A stretch of DNA of 64,000 bases from Furfurilactobacillus milii (GCF_009864005.1 NZ_WEZQ01000017.1:1-64000), one strand, 5' to 3'; positions 26,226-35,545 are shown, numbered from the stretch's first letter. Notes: a model not told the origin generated them from the letters alone. Numbers and translations are program-made.

Positions 26226-27128
26226 TTATTTCTGATCCTCTGACTCAAGCAGCTTTAAAACCGATCCCTCAAGATCCTCATCCTGATGTTGAACATCAGT
26301 AACGGTAACCTGATTGTCAGATAATGTTTTCAACACATCTGCAACTGCATCATCCGTTTTGGTTTGAATCTTCACTTCAACGTCACCAACCAGCTTATAA
26401 CCTGCCTCGGACAAGACCTGCTTGGCTTTCACATCATCAGTTGTTGAAACAACGACAAAATGGTTGTTAGACTCCAGTAAAGCATCCATAGTTGTTTCCT
26501 GAACGATTTTACCGTGATCGATAATAATCAAGTCCTCAGCCAACTTCTGCAGTTCACTTAAGATATGACTCGAAATCAAGAAAGTGACGCCTTCATCACG
26601 TTTAGCAATAATCAAATCACGAAGTTCCTTCGTCGCTTGCGGATCTAACCCGTTCATCGGCTCGTCCAAGATAACTAACTTTGGATCGTTTAAGAAAGCC
26701 ATAGCAATACCCAGCTTTTGTTTCATCCCCAGCGAGTAACTGCGGGCTTTCGTATCAATGTATTTATTCATATTCAGTGCATCAACTAATGCCTGAATGT
26801 CCTGAGTATTTTTGTTACCCATGGCAAATAACTTCAAGTGGTCACGGCCACTTAAGTATGGATAAATGCCTGGATATTCAATCAAAGCGCCTACCTCATC
26901 CAATACTGGATGGTGATCAAATGTGCTCTTCTGACCGTCAATTGTAACCTCACCAGTCGATGACGTCAGACTCAAAACGGCCTTCATAATCGTTGTTTTC
27001 CCTGCCCCGTTTGCACCGACCAAACCCACGATTCGTCCGGACTGGCATGAAAATGAAATTTTATGTAAGACCTGTTTGCGGCCAAACGACTTATTCAGAT
27101 TCTTAACTGTTAACACTGCTTCTGCCAT
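26226..27128 (-). CDS. ABC transporter ATP-binding protein
   Basis: 300 residues. Walker A GANGAGKT, signature SLGMKQKLG and Walker B LVILDEPMNGLDP are intact. An extra C-terminal domain of about 85 residues follows the nucleotide-binding core, as in BcrA-type subunits. GAGGAG before the ATG at 27128 sets the start; the frame is open further upstream but without an initiation signal. It powers the permease encoded immediately downstream; together they form one exporter operon. Confidence 0.9.
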   Translation of the reverse strand: MAEAVLTVKNLNKSFGRKQVLHKISFSCQSGRIVGLVGANGAGKTTIMKAVLSLTSSTGEVTIDGQKSTFDHHPVLDEVGALIEYPGIYPYLSGRDHLKLFAMGNKNTQDIQALVDALNMNKYIDTKARSYSLGMKQKLGIAMAFLNDPKLVILDEPMNGLDPQATKELRDLIIAKRDEGVTFLISSHILSELQKLAEDLIIIDHGKIVQETTMDALLESNNHFVVVSTTDDVKAKQVLSEAGYKLVGDVEVKIQTKTDDAVADVLKTLSDNQVTVTDVQHQDEDLEGSVLKLLESEDQK

Positions 27129-27255
27129 TCGTTTCACTCCTCTACATGTATGTCTTCCTGCAACTTCTCCCCACACTGAAATGCCACCTGTGGATCTTCT
27201 GTGTTGATGACAGTTTACCATATCGCAGCCGTTAACATGAATGTAATCAACGCAT

Positions 27256-27297
27256 AACAAAAAGCTATCGCACACTTTACAATGTACAACAGCTTTT
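27256..27297 (-). terminator. terminator of the quinone oxidoreductase-like gene
   Basis: On the minus strand AAAAGCT...AGCTTTTT, with additional inner pairing, about 10 bp past the stop codon at 27307. Confidence 0.65.
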
Positions 27298-27306
27298 CTT
27301 GACGTC

Positions 27307-28239
27307 CTATTTCACATCACGTTCGACAATAATCCGACCGTCCGTGTGGCCTGTTTCATTCAGCTCACTGGCAGCCACAACGCCGGCTAAGGTAAACGGA
27401 AACCGCTTTGCGATTCGGACAGATAGCGAACCGGTATCCATGAGTTGCTTAAGCGCCTGCATCGCCTGGTGTACATGGCTCGCATCTACTGGATGAATGT
27501 GAACCTGTTCAACGTTTGGCTTATTCCCAGCACTTTCTTCACGACCAACTGTTGCCACGGTGCCACCCAGTTTAACTAGTGCCATCATCGCATCGGCATG
27601 ACCGCCCATAAAGTTCACGTTAATGACCACATCCGCTGAATCGGCAAACGCACCGTCTTCAGTAACTTGCGCATACGTTGCGACATCATTGGCACCAATT
27701 TGGCGAACATAGTCCAAATCCTCAGCCCTCGCAATCCCAATAACGGTACTGGCGCCAAGCGCTTTCGCAAACTGAACGGCCATCGCACCAATGCCACCAC
27801 TAGCGCCTAAGACTGCCACTGTCTGCCCCATCTGAACTTGACCAAACACGGTGAGCGCATCATATGACGTCATCGCAACAGTTGGTAACCCGGCAGCATC
27901 AGTAATTGGGAACCCCTCAGTTAATTTAATCGTCGTCGACTCTGGCGCAACGGCTTGTTCCGCGTAACCACCGCCTTCAATGTGAGCGACAACCTCGTCG
28001 CCCACTTGAAAGTTAGCCACCCGCTTGCCAGCTGCTGAAACGGTTCCGGCAACATCGAACCCAGGAATTATTGCCCGGCCACCACTAAAACCACTCCGTC
28101 GAAATGCATCCACATGATTCAAACCAAACGCAGCGACATCAATAACGACCTCATCCGAAGCCGGTTTCGGTGTTGGCAACTCAATCTCCGTAAAAGCATC
28201 AGCCGCTACACCATCCGTTTGATACCCAAAAGCCTTCAT
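27307..28239 (-). CDS. NADPH:quinone oxidoreductase-like medium-chain reductase
   Basis: 310 residues. It has a GroES-like N-terminal domain and a Rossmann domain with VLGASGGIGAMAVQFAKALGA. It lacks the Cys and His zinc ligands, so it belongs to the zinc-free QOR/enoyl reductase branch of the MDR superfamily, which reduces quinones or alpha,beta-unsaturated carbonyls. GGAGG precedes the ATG. No regulator lies next to it. Confidence 0.87.
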   Translation of the reverse strand: MKAFGYQTDGVAADAFTEIELPTPKPASDEVVIDVAAFGLNHVDAFRRSGFSGGRAIIPGFDVAGTVSAAGKRVANFQVGDEVVAHIEGGGYAEQAVAPESTTIKLTEGFPITDAAGLPTVAMTSYDALTVFGQVQMGQTVAVLGASGGIGAMAVQFAKALGASTVIGIARAEDLDYVRQIGANDVATYAQVTEDGAFADSADVVINVNFMGGHADAMMALVKLGGTVATVGREESAGNKPNVEQVHIHPVDASHVHQAMQALKQLMDTGSLSVRIAKRFPFTLAGVVAASELNETGHTDGRIIVERDVK

Positions 28240-28365
28240 AATTCTGCCTCCACATTATCATGTTTTTAATACACGACATTATCAGGCAGAAATACATAGA
28301 AAACGATTAATTCATTTTGAAACGGACGGTCAGCGAACTAATAAGAAAGTTGTTGTTTGCTCAGA

Positions 28366-29688
28366 CTATTTCATTCTTCGGAAATCCTGCCGATAAATTA
28401 CAAACCCTAATAAACAAGTCAGTACATCCGCCAGTGGTTGCGCCCAAACAACACCCAAATAACCCCACAACATGTGGGCCACGTAAATCACGATGGCAAA
28501 AATGACACCCTGTCGCGAAATGGCCAGCAAAAAGGCACCCAACGCTTTGCCCGTCGACTGGAAGACCGTGGTGAACACGAGGATTGCACCGATGAATGGA
28601 GTCGTGCTTAGCAATGCCCTCAACAGTAGTACTCCGGCAGTCACAATCGTTTTTTGCGTCATGAACAAACGAACGATAACCGGTGCCAATAACATTAAAA
28701 TAGCAGCAAAAATTACTGAAAAGACGACTTCCACTAACAGGTCAAAATTCACGATTTGACGAAACCGTTTCTGATTATGAGCGCCGTAGTTATAACCGAC
28801 CAAGGGCTGAGCGCCAAATGCAAAACCGACCATCACCAACATCACAATCATGTAAATTTTCGTGGCAATCCCGAAGGCAGCCACTTGAGCGGCGCCATAC
28901 CGCACCAAGAAATTATTGAGTAAGGCAGTACCAAAGGCCTGCATGAGATTGGTCATTGAAGCGGGAATGCCAATCACTAAAATAGCCCCGGCAAACGCAA
29001 AAGTCGACCTTTTAATGTGCCAGCTCAGGCTAATGACCTGACACCGTTTGATTACGTATGCACACAGAATCAAATCAGTTACGAGATAACCAATGACAGT
29101 TGCCAAGGCAGCTCCTGCAGCATATAAATGAAAACCGAAAATTAGTAACGGGTCAAGTAAAATCGTCACGACCAAGCCGGCCACGCTACCAATCATCGAT
29201 TCACGTGCCAGTCCTTCTGTACGAATCAAGTTGCTAGGCACCAGCGACACAATAATTAGCGGCCCGCCAATTGCCATAATCCGATAGAAGGCACTTGCAA
29301 ACGGACGAATGCCATTACTAGCCCCAAAAACAGTGAGAATGGGCGCTTCAAATATCAGTAAAATGCCTGCCGTCAGAATACCGACAACAATCGCTGCATA
29401 AAAACAAATGCGACTCACTTGACTGGCCGATTCATGCTGTTTGCTACCCAGCATTTTGGACACCAGCGCACTGCCGCCTAGGCCGAAGACATCCCCAATC
29501 GCTAACATAATGGAAAACAGTGGTGTACAAACAGTTACCCCAGCCACAATGTTGGGATTCTGCGTTTGTGAGATGAAGAATGTGTCTACCAGGTTATAGA
29601 TCATGCTTGCAATCATACTGATGACAACCGGCATGGCGAGTGTGAAGTACGCGCGTGGAACTGACGTCTTAGTAAATAAAGTATCCAT
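28366..29688 (-). CDS. MATE-family multidrug exporter
   Basis: 440 residues, 12 membrane helices. The N-terminal PVVISMIASMIYNLVDTFFI and the repeated second half place it in the DinF/MepA-like MATE group, which exports cationic drugs or metabolites with Na+ or H+ antiport. The ribosome binding site is weak (GAGAAAAT). A 14-bp perfect palindrome (29735-29748) lies 47 bp upstream of the start. Confidence 0.9.
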   Translation of the reverse strand: MDTLFTKTSVPRAYFTLAMPVVISMIASMIYNLVDTFFISQTQNPNIVAGVTVCTPLFSIMLAIGDVFGLGGSALVSKMLGSKQHESASQVSRICFYAAIVVGILTAGILLIFEAPILTVFGASNGIRPFASAFYRIMAIGGPLIIVSLVPSNLIRTEGLARESMIGSVAGLVVTILLDPLLIFGFHLYAAGAALATVIGYLVTDLILCAYVIKRCQVISLSWHIKRSTFAFAGAILVIGIPASMTNLMQAFGTALLNNFLVRYGAAQVAAFGIATKIYMIVMLVMVGFAFGAQPLVGYNYGAHNQKRFRQIVNFDLLVEVVFSVIFAAILMLLAPVIVRLFMTQKTIVTAGVLLLRALLSTTPFIGAILVFTTVFQSTGKALGAFLLAISRQGVIFAIVIYVAHMLWGYLGVVWAQPLADVLTCLLGFVIYRQDFRRMK

Positions 29689-29997
29689 ATATTGTATATT
29701 TTCTCTTTTCTGCGTTAAAGTCGTGTATTCAGCATAGCATTAATGCTACGCGCGCATAATAGAAGAAATTAGTGTGCGGAAATTCATGGCGTTAGAATAT
29801 ACCTCTCGTTTTGGGTAGGTTGCTTTCTTTCAACGAACTGCAAAAGCACCAAATTTTCGCTTTTATATTGTCGCAAACGTGTTCACAACCCCAAAGACCT
29901 GCGCACAATTAAAATAAGACACCGCACAAGCAAAGTTCGCTTGCACAGTGCCTTATTTCCATTGTTGCTCGGTCTTTAAACGGGGTTGTTCACGCTC
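29689..29997. other. 309-bp intergenic region between the MATE and ABC exporter genes
   Basis: It holds the palindrome TAGCATTAATGCTA (29735-29748) in the MATE promoter region and, to the right, the long hairpin terminator of the ABC gene (29877-29993). No ORF or known RNA is recognised in between. Confidence 0.5.
29877..29993 (-). terminator. long nested hairpin and terminator after the ABC exporter gene
   Basis: The inner minus-strand stem AATAAGGCACTGTGCAAGC pairs with GCTTGTGCGGTGTCTTATT around a 7-nt loop and is followed by TTAATTG. Outside it, ATTGT and AAAGACC segments and a CAACCCC / GGGGTTG stem extend the pairing, so nearly all 117 nt can fold into one rod. Confidence 0.8.
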
Positions 29998-31776
29998 TTA
30001 TTCCTTAAACTGAATCCTCACGTATTCTCGGTAAAGTGGCAATTCATCCATGAGTGCCTGATGCTTGCCGTGACCGCTCACATGACCATTTTCAATAAAG
30101 TAAATGTCGTCAGCGTCAACGATCGTGCTCAATCGGTGTGCGATGATTAACGCTGTGCGACCCTTCATTAATTCGCCCAATGCCTTTTGAACCATTGCCT
30201 CAGATTCGGAATCCAGGCTCGCTGTTGCTTCATCTAACATCAGAATCTTTGGGTCACGGAGAAAAGCTCGGGCAATGGCTAAGCGTTGTCGTTGACCACC
30301 ACTAATTTTCACGCCACGTTCACCAACCTGCGTATCCAAACCATCTGGCATTTCGTGCACAAACTTGTCTGCGAAAGCTAACTCAAGCACATGCCAAAGT
30401 TCGTCATCCGTGTACGTTTTGTCCGCGCCATAAGTTAGGTTGTGACGAATCGTACCTGCCATAATGGCAGAATCCTGGCTCACATAACCAATCTGAGAAC
30501 GCCAGTCTTTCAAATTGACGTTTGCAACATCCTTGCCGCCAATCGTAATTTCCCCACTAGTAGGTTGATAGAAACGTTCTAGCAGACTAAAGATAGTGGA
30601 CTTCCCACCACCTGACGGTCCAGCAAACGCAATGACACTGTTTGGTTTTGCTTCAAAGTTAACATCGTGTAAAACGGGACCATCATCGTCATAAGCAAAG
30701 TCGACGTGTTCCATTGCCACCGTTTGGTCGGTAACAGATTCACTGTCGCCATCCGTGAATGATTCTTCAGGTTCCTTCAATAAATCTTGAACCCGTTGTG
30801 TCGAACCGTTTGTCTTTGCTAATGTCGTGAAGAATTGGCCAAGTGAACCAACTGGTCCGATAACTTGGAACAAGTACATCATGAATGACAATAATGTCCC
30901 CATCGACATCGTGCCGTCAGCGACTCGAACGGCGGCGTAACCCAGCAAACCGATAAACATGGCCAGCATTAACGTGTTCATGACCGGACTAGCAATGGAA
31001 TCAAAAATGGCCTCTCGCATCCCAATGTGATACAGCTTATCAATCTGGTTGTACCCAGAGGTTGTTTCATATTCCTCAGCGTTTGAGGATTTTACCAACC
31101 GAATTTCGCCCAACGATTCGCCAGTTTCACCATTAAATGAAGCTAGGGCATCCTGCCGCTGCAGCCCAATCTTGCTCGATTGGCGCATAATTGGCCGCAT
31201 TACAATCATGACCAACGGAATGGCAATAATCATAACCAAGGTCATTTTCCAGTCCATCAGCGCCATGATGATCAGCGCGCCGACCAACTGCAAAAGTGAA
31301 TTAGCCATCTGTGGAAACGCGTTGGCCAATAAATCTTTAATCTGGGTTGAGTCGTTCACCAGCCGTGAAGTCATTTCACCGGCTTTCACGTTATCGAAAT
31401 AGTTAACATGCAAGCGAATTAACTTTTGCCACAAAGTGCGCCGCAATCGAGCGACAATATTTTCACCAAAGAAACCCAGCATCGTCCCTGACAAGGCGTT
31501 GATTAACGCACTCGCCAAAAACAGGACAACCGCAATAATCAACAACGTGGAATTGAATCCTGATTTAAGTCCGTTGATAATCCCTTGCGCCATTTTCGGC
31601 ACCGCCAACTGTGCACCCGTCGCAATAAAGCCAAGGATTAATCCTAACCATAACTGCCAATACTTCGGTTTCGTTTGACGAATCAGGCTTAAGAACCCTT
31701 TAAAATCAAACTTTGTCCGTGTGTATTGGGCATCTTGTGAGCCGCCACCGCGTGGCCCGCCTGCTCTACGATCCAT
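29998..31776 (-). CDS. ABC exporter half-transporter (multidrug type, BmrA-like)
   Basis: 592 residues. An N-terminal six-helix membrane domain (about residues 35-315) is fused to an ATPase domain with Walker A GPSGGGKS, signature SGGQRQRLA, Walker B ILMLDEATASLDS and H-loop IIAHRLST. It works as a homodimer exporting lipophilic compounds. GGAGG precedes the ATG. It lies 49 bp downstream of a MarR-type regulator in the same direction, so the two form an operon under that repressor. Confidence 0.92.
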   Translation of the reverse strand: MDRRAGGPRGGGSQDAQYTRTKFDFKGFLSLIRQTKPKYWQLWLGLILGFIATGAQLAVPKMAQGIINGLKSGFNSTLLIIAVVLFLASALINALSGTMLGFFGENIVARLRRTLWQKLIRLHVNYFDNVKAGEMTSRLVNDSTQIKDLLANAFPQMANSLLQLVGALIIMALMDWKMTLVMIIAIPLVMIVMRPIMRQSSKIGLQRQDALASFNGETGESLGEIRLVKSSNAEEYETTSGYNQIDKLYHIGMREAIFDSIASPVMNTLMLAMFIGLLGYAAVRVADGTMSMGTLLSFMMYLFQVIGPVGSLGQFFTTLAKTNGSTQRVQDLLKEPEESFTDGDSESVTDQTVAMEHVDFAYDDDGPVLHDVNFEAKPNSVIAFAGPSGGGKSTIFSLLERFYQPTSGEITIGGKDVANVNLKDWRSQIGYVSQDSAIMAGTIRHNLTYGADKTYTDDELWHVLELAFADKFVHEMPDGLDTQVGERGVKISGGQRQRLAIARAFLRDPKILMLDEATASLDSESEAMVQKALGELMKGRTALIIAHRLSTIVDADDIYFIENGHVSGHGKHQALMDELPLYREYVRIQFKE

Positions 31777-31825
31777 AATGTTGCCTCCAAAAATTTTTCT
31801 TTAGTCCTTCGCATCTCGGCTTTAT

Positions 31826-32347
31826 TTAAAACCAGCGTTGGTCAAAATTTCCGCGATGTGGCCATCCTTGGTCACCGCCCATAAAGTCCCGCCAATCTAA
31901 ATCTGCCGTGCCCTTATTTAACTTATCCAGCAACCTGTCTAACTCCACCTGTTCATCCTCGGTTAATGTGCCAAAGACCTGGCTTGCCATGTCATCAACC
32001 TGATCATCTTGTTTAGCAAACATGTCGATGCCAGCTTGCGTCATCTTGATGATGACGGTGCGTTTATCCGTTTCACTGGGCACTCGTTCGACCATGTTAA
32101 CGGCTTCCAAACGATTGACCATGGCACTAACGGAACTTGGCCGAATATCTAATAACTGCGCGATTTCTGCATTGGTTAACCCTGCCGGTGTTTGGTATAA
32201 AACCTGTAACAGCCGCAACTGACCACGGCCTTCACTTGGTGCCCGCCTGCTCGTCAAATCACGCTGATGTAACACTGCCATCATAAATAATCGATTTTGC
32301 ATTAATGAACCGAAACGATCTAATAAATCACGACTTTCATCTGCCAT
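31826..32347 (-). CDS. MarR-family regulator of the ABC exporter
   Basis: 173 residues. The winged helix reads LTNAEIAQLLDIRPSSVSAM, then VNRLEAVNMVER, then a wing with ETDKRTVIIK. The SAMVNRLE recognition helix is typical. A short aromatic tail (GWPHRGNFDQRWF) ends the protein. GGAGG sets the start at 32347. A clear inverted repeat upstream (32432-32461) is the probable operator, which makes the operon autoregulated. Confidence 0.9.
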   Translation of the reverse strand: MADESRDLLDRFGSLMQNRLFMMAVLHQRDLTSRRAPSEGRGQLRLLQVLYQTPAGLTNAEIAQLLDIRPSSVSAMVNRLEAVNMVERVPSETDKRTVIIKMTQAGIDMFAKQDDQVDDMASQVFGTLTEDEQVELDRLLDKLNKGTADLDWRDFMGGDQGWPHRGNFDQRWF

Positions 32348-32431
32348 AATTGGCCTCCTGTATTTCAATCCTTATTTTAAAATCAAATTCTTTCCACTGG
32401 AAATTTTTGAACGAGGATTATGTTAGTTCTT

Positions 32432-32461
32432 TTGTTAGTTTTATGCAATAAAAACTAACAA
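32432..32461. promoter_or_regulatory. operator of the MarR-ABC operon
   Basis: 11-bp perfect arms TTGTTAGTTTT / AAAACTAACAA with an 8-bp spacer. An extra TGTTAGTT half-site lies at 32421-32428. It is 85 bp before the MarR gene. Confidence 0.65.
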
Positions 32462-32468
32462 TTATTTT

Positions 32469-32505
32469 TAAAAAAAGTCGCAATCCCTGATGGAATGCGA
32501 CTTTA
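32469..32505 (-). terminator. terminator of the TetR/ABC operon
   Basis: On the minus strand AAGTCGCATTCC pairs with GGATTGCGACTT around 5 nt, followed by TTTTTAAA, 8 bp past the TetR stop. Confidence 0.9.
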
Positions 32506-32512
32506 AGTAAAA

Positions 32513-33166
32513 CTATTTAATTGGCGTTAAGCCACGAACTAGGAATTCGGTGGCTTCTTGGCATGATTTGTCGATATCCAACTGGCTCGCCTTACCAATT
32601 AAAACGGCGGGCACGATGTAGCTGCCTGCTACACCAAGGAAATAACGAACAATTCGTTCTGTAGGCCAATCAACTAATACGCCACGATCCTTGAAGGTCT
32701 GCAAGTTCTTGCCAAACGTATTCAGAATGCGTGACATTATTTTATCGATAACAGACTGAATCATGTCACTATTCCGTATGATTTCTTGAACCAAAATTCT
32801 TAGTTGCTTCTGGTTAGCAATGGCAAACGTCATTCGATCCTTAATCACGTAGTTAAAGAACGCCGCTAGATCGTCAAAACGTTGATCCTTAACCTCCGTC
32901 AAGAACTCAGTTGCCGCCATTGGCACGACCTGATCCAAAAACGGATTCAATAATGCTGCCAGAATACCATCTTTCGTTTTAAACTGTTTGAACACTGTGC
33001 CTTCAGAAACACCAGCCTGTTTAGCGATTTCGCTAGTACTCGTCCCATCAAACCCCTTCTCTGCGAAGAGGTTTAAACTCACTTTGAGCACCGCCTGTTG
33101 TTTAGCAGTCAGCTTCGATTCCTGGAGTGTTTTGTCAAACAGTGTTTCAACATTACTAATTTCCAT
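32513..33166 (-). CDS. TetR-family regulator of the ABC-2 exporter operon
   Basis: 217 residues. The N-terminal helix-turn-helix is KVSLNLFAEKGFDGTSTSEI followed by AKQAGVSEGTVFKQFKTKDG; the ligand domain is helical and variable. GGAG precedes the ATG. It is the third gene of a minus-strand operon (ATPase, permease, regulator), starting 75 bp after the permease. An imperfect 28-bp palindrome before the ATPase gene is the likely operator. Confidence 0.88.
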   Translation of the reverse strand: MEISNVETLFDKTLQESKLTAKQQAVLKVSLNLFAEKGFDGTSTSEIAKQAGVSEGTVFKQFKTKDGILAALLNPFLDQVVPMAATEFLTEVKDQRFDDLAAFFNYVIKDRMTFAIANQKQLRILVQEIIRNSDMIQSVIDKIMSRILNTFGKNLQTFKDRGVLVDWPTERIVRYFLGVAGSYIVPAVLIGKASQLDIDKSCQEATEFLVRGLTPIK

Positions 33167-33241
33167 GTGTTTTTACTCCAAATTTTTGTCTACCTTTTAA
33201 TTTAACCGCACATTGAATTAAATACCAGTCATTCCGGCAAA

Positions 33242-34399
33242 TTAAACCTGCCTATATTTGCGCATGGTGAGTAAATTCAATACAAGGAAGACAGCAGCAA
33301 ACAACAAGAGAATACTCAAGTTCGGTAACACGTCCATAAACCCAACGCCTTTCTGGACCACGGCACTCATGCTTGAAGCACCATAGTACAGCGGCATGAT
33401 GTAAGATACTGGCTGCAACCAGCCTGGCAGTGAACTAATCGGAATAATCCCAGCGAAGAAAATCTGCGGAATAGCAACGATGGGAATGAACTGAATCATT
33501 TGGAATTCACTGGATGCAAACGTTGAAATCAGGAGCCCCAGCGTCAGGGCAACCATCGCCAACAGTACATTGATTAATAAAACAAGCCAGATACTACCAA
33601 GAATTTGAATCTTGAAAACGTACATTGTGAATAGCACAATCAGCAAAGTTTGGATGAACGCAAACGTGCCGTAACCACACAGGTAACCTGAAATAATTTC
33701 ACCACGTTTGACGGGTGTTGCTAGCAAACGATACAGCGTTCCAGTTGTCCGTTCCCGCAACAATGCGATACCTGAAATCAAGAACACGAAGAAGAAAACA
33801 ACGAAGCCCATCATAATCGGCAACAGCGTATTAAAGAATGTAGAATCCTTACTGCCATACAGATAGTGTGTCTTGGTCGTATAACTAGTGCTCCCTAGCT
33901 TAGCTTTCAGGTTGCCAACATTAGTAGTCGCGTTAACCGGCGTGTGCGTCGCTGCACCAAGGGCAGCCTGCATCTTTTGTAATGCCTGGGCCTGCGTCTT
34001 AATGGTTGTGGCTGCTGCTTGACCCTTTAATTTTGCTTGTGCTGCTTGCAAACTTTGTTTGATCACAGCGCTCTTACTTTGGTCGGTGTTAGCCAACGTT
34101 AACGTCAGTTTGTCACCGTTTTGACTAAGCATGCCGGCATAGTCATGTTCACGGATGATTGTCTTAACAGATTTATCCGAATTGACATCATGAATCTTGA
34201 TGTGTTTATTCTTAATCGCCGTCACCATACTGCTGTCAACGTTACGTGTTGCCAACGAAGCCGTCGTTGTCGTATTTCCCTGAAACAAGAAGTAGACCAG
34301 TGACAGAATAAACAACGGTGCGATAAACATTAGGGCTAACGTCCGTTTGTCACGCAGCATTTCTCGAAAGACTCTTCTAATCATTGCTAGTGTGCGCAT
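33242..34399 (-). CDS. ABC-2 type permease (YhgE/drug exporter type)
   Basis: 385 residues. One N-terminal helix (about residues 19-38), a long extracellular domain of about 160 residues and five C-terminal helices give the layout of full-size ABC-2 drug exporters. GGGAGGGAT sets the start at 34399. Its first 23 bp overlap the end of the ATPase gene, indicating translational coupling. The substrate is unknown; the TetR gene following it suggests inducible export of a toxic compound. Confidence 0.88.
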   Translation of the reverse strand: MRTLAMIRRVFREMLRDKRTLALMFIAPLFILSLVYFLFQGNTTTTASLATRNVDSSMVTAIKNKHIKIHDVNSDKSVKTIIREHDYAGMLSQNGDKLTLTLANTDQSKSAVIKQSLQAAQAKLKGQAAATTIKTQAQALQKMQAALGAATHTPVNATTNVGNLKAKLGSTSYTTKTHYLYGSKDSTFFNTLLPIMMGFVVFFFVFLISGIALLRERTTGTLYRLLATPVKRGEIISGYLCGYGTFAFIQTLLIVLFTMYVFKIQILGSIWLVLLINVLLAMVALTLGLLISTFASSEFQMIQFIPIVAIPQIFFAGIIPISSLPGWLQPVSYIMPLYYGASSMSAVVQKGVGFMDVLPNLSILLLFAAVFLVLNLLTMRKYRQV

Positions 34400-35117
34400 C
34401 TTGATCCCTCCCTGCTTGCAAAAAGACTTCTTCAACTGAATTAACATGATATTGACTAATCAGATCATCCGGCGTGCCTTGTGCGATGGCGCGGCCACCA
34501 CGAATCATCATCAGATAACTGGATTGCTCGGCATCTTCCATAACGTGCGTCGTCAATAGAATCGTCTTACCTTCGTCTGCCAAACGATGCAATTCTTTCC
34601 AAATCTGTTGCCGCAATTCAGGATCAATCCCTACAGTTGGTTCATCTAAGATGAGCAATTCAGGATCAGCTAACAGTGCGATTGCCAATGACAACCGCCG
34701 CTTCATCCCACCGGAATAATCCTTCACGTACTTATCCAAGTCATCGTTTAGATTAACGATGCCCGTTGCATAGGGAATTTGTTTTTGTAATTCTGCTTTA
34801 CTCATCCCCTGCATTTCACCAAAGAACGTGAGATTTTCGCGGGCCGTTAATACCGAATACAATGCATCCGTTTGTGCCATGTAACCAATTTTGCCGAGCA
34901 ACTTTCGATTTGGCATTGGCGTGCCTAATACAGTTACTGTGCCTTGCTTTGGCTTCAACATCCCCATGATTGTACTGACCAAGGTTGTTTTACCGGCTCC
35001 ACTGGGACCAATTAAACCAAGAATATCGCCACTGTTAATATTTAGATTAATATCATTCAAAATAATACGTTTGCCATAACCTTGCTGCAGGTTAGTAACT
35101 TTAATGACTTCTGTCAT
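34377..35117 (-). CDS. ABC transporter ATP-binding protein
   Basis: 246 residues: Walker A GPSGAGKT, signature YSGGMKRRLS and Walker B LLILDEPTVGIDP, typical of DrrA/ABC-2 exporter ATPases. AGAGG 8 nt before the ATG at 35117 sets the start; a GTG three codons upstream is too close to that site. It is the first gene of the exporter operon, just downstream of a palindromic operator. Confidence 0.9.
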   Translation of the reverse strand: MTEVIKVTNLQQGYGKRIILNDINLNINSGDILGLIGPSGAGKTTLVSTIMGMLKPKQGTVTVLGTPMPNRKLLGKIGYMAQTDALYSVLTARENLTFFGEMQGMSKAELQKQIPYATGIVNLNDDLDKYVKDYSGGMKRRLSLAIALLADPELLILDEPTVGIDPELRQQIWKELHRLADEGKTILLTTHVMEDAEQSSYLMMIRGGRAIAQGTPDDLISQYHVNSVEEVFLQAGRDQDAHTSND

Positions 35118-35138
35118 GACGTTCACCTCTGTGCTTAC

Positions 35139-35166
35139 TTTAGTGAGTGACTACTTACTTACTAAA
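35139..35166. promoter_or_regulatory. imperfect 28-bp palindrome upstream of the exporter operon
   Basis: TTTAGT.AGT.A on the left mirrors T.ACT.ACTAAA on the right, with 11 of 14 positions paired. It sits 22 bp before the ATPase start, a suitable place for the operon's TetR repressor. Confidence 0.55.
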
Positions 35167-35206
35167 CATAGTATAAACCGTCATGTCACGTTGTCAATAA
35201 AAACCA

Positions 35207-35240
35207 TCAAAAAACACGACTTCCGTTTAGAAATCGTGTT
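35207..35240 (-). terminator. terminator on the minus strand left of repeat A1
   Basis: On the minus strand AACACGATTTC pairs with GAAGTCGTGTT around 6 nt, followed by TTTT. It closes a possible minus-strand transcript TetR(35733) - B1 - A1. Confidence 0.7.
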
Positions 35241-35280
35241 CGACAATCCTCTTATATGTGTATTCTAAATGCCGCTACTT

Positions 35281-35441
35281 CAGGAAGAGACGCCGTTTCA
35301 TGGGACTGGTCTCAAACCGCAAAAAACGCGGTTTTCTACCTTGATTTCAAGCCCATAAACCGGTCTTGGAAGTCATCCTGCACTCCTAAGTGGCCTAACC
35401 CGCCACAAAGGATTGCCGACACGAAACTTTGTCTCTTCCTG
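35281..35441. repeat. structured repeat, part A, copy 1
   Basis: 161 nt closed by an 11-bp perfect stem CAGGAAGAGAC / GTCTCTTCCTG. Inside lie ACCGC...GCGGT, TTTCAAG / CTTGGAA, GTGG / CCAC and GTTTC / GAAAC pairings. Copy 2 (56663-56830) has the same helices with different bases, so pairing rather than sequence is kept. No ORF. It is followed after 104 nt by part B. Confidence 0.7.
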
Positions 35442-35545
35442 ACTTCACTACTTTTCAAAACCCGATTCTACGTGTTCGAATTTACATAGCTTTGATGCCA
35501 AATTACTATCTTTACGCGGTTACTTTTCTACAGTAGCTGGTGGGC

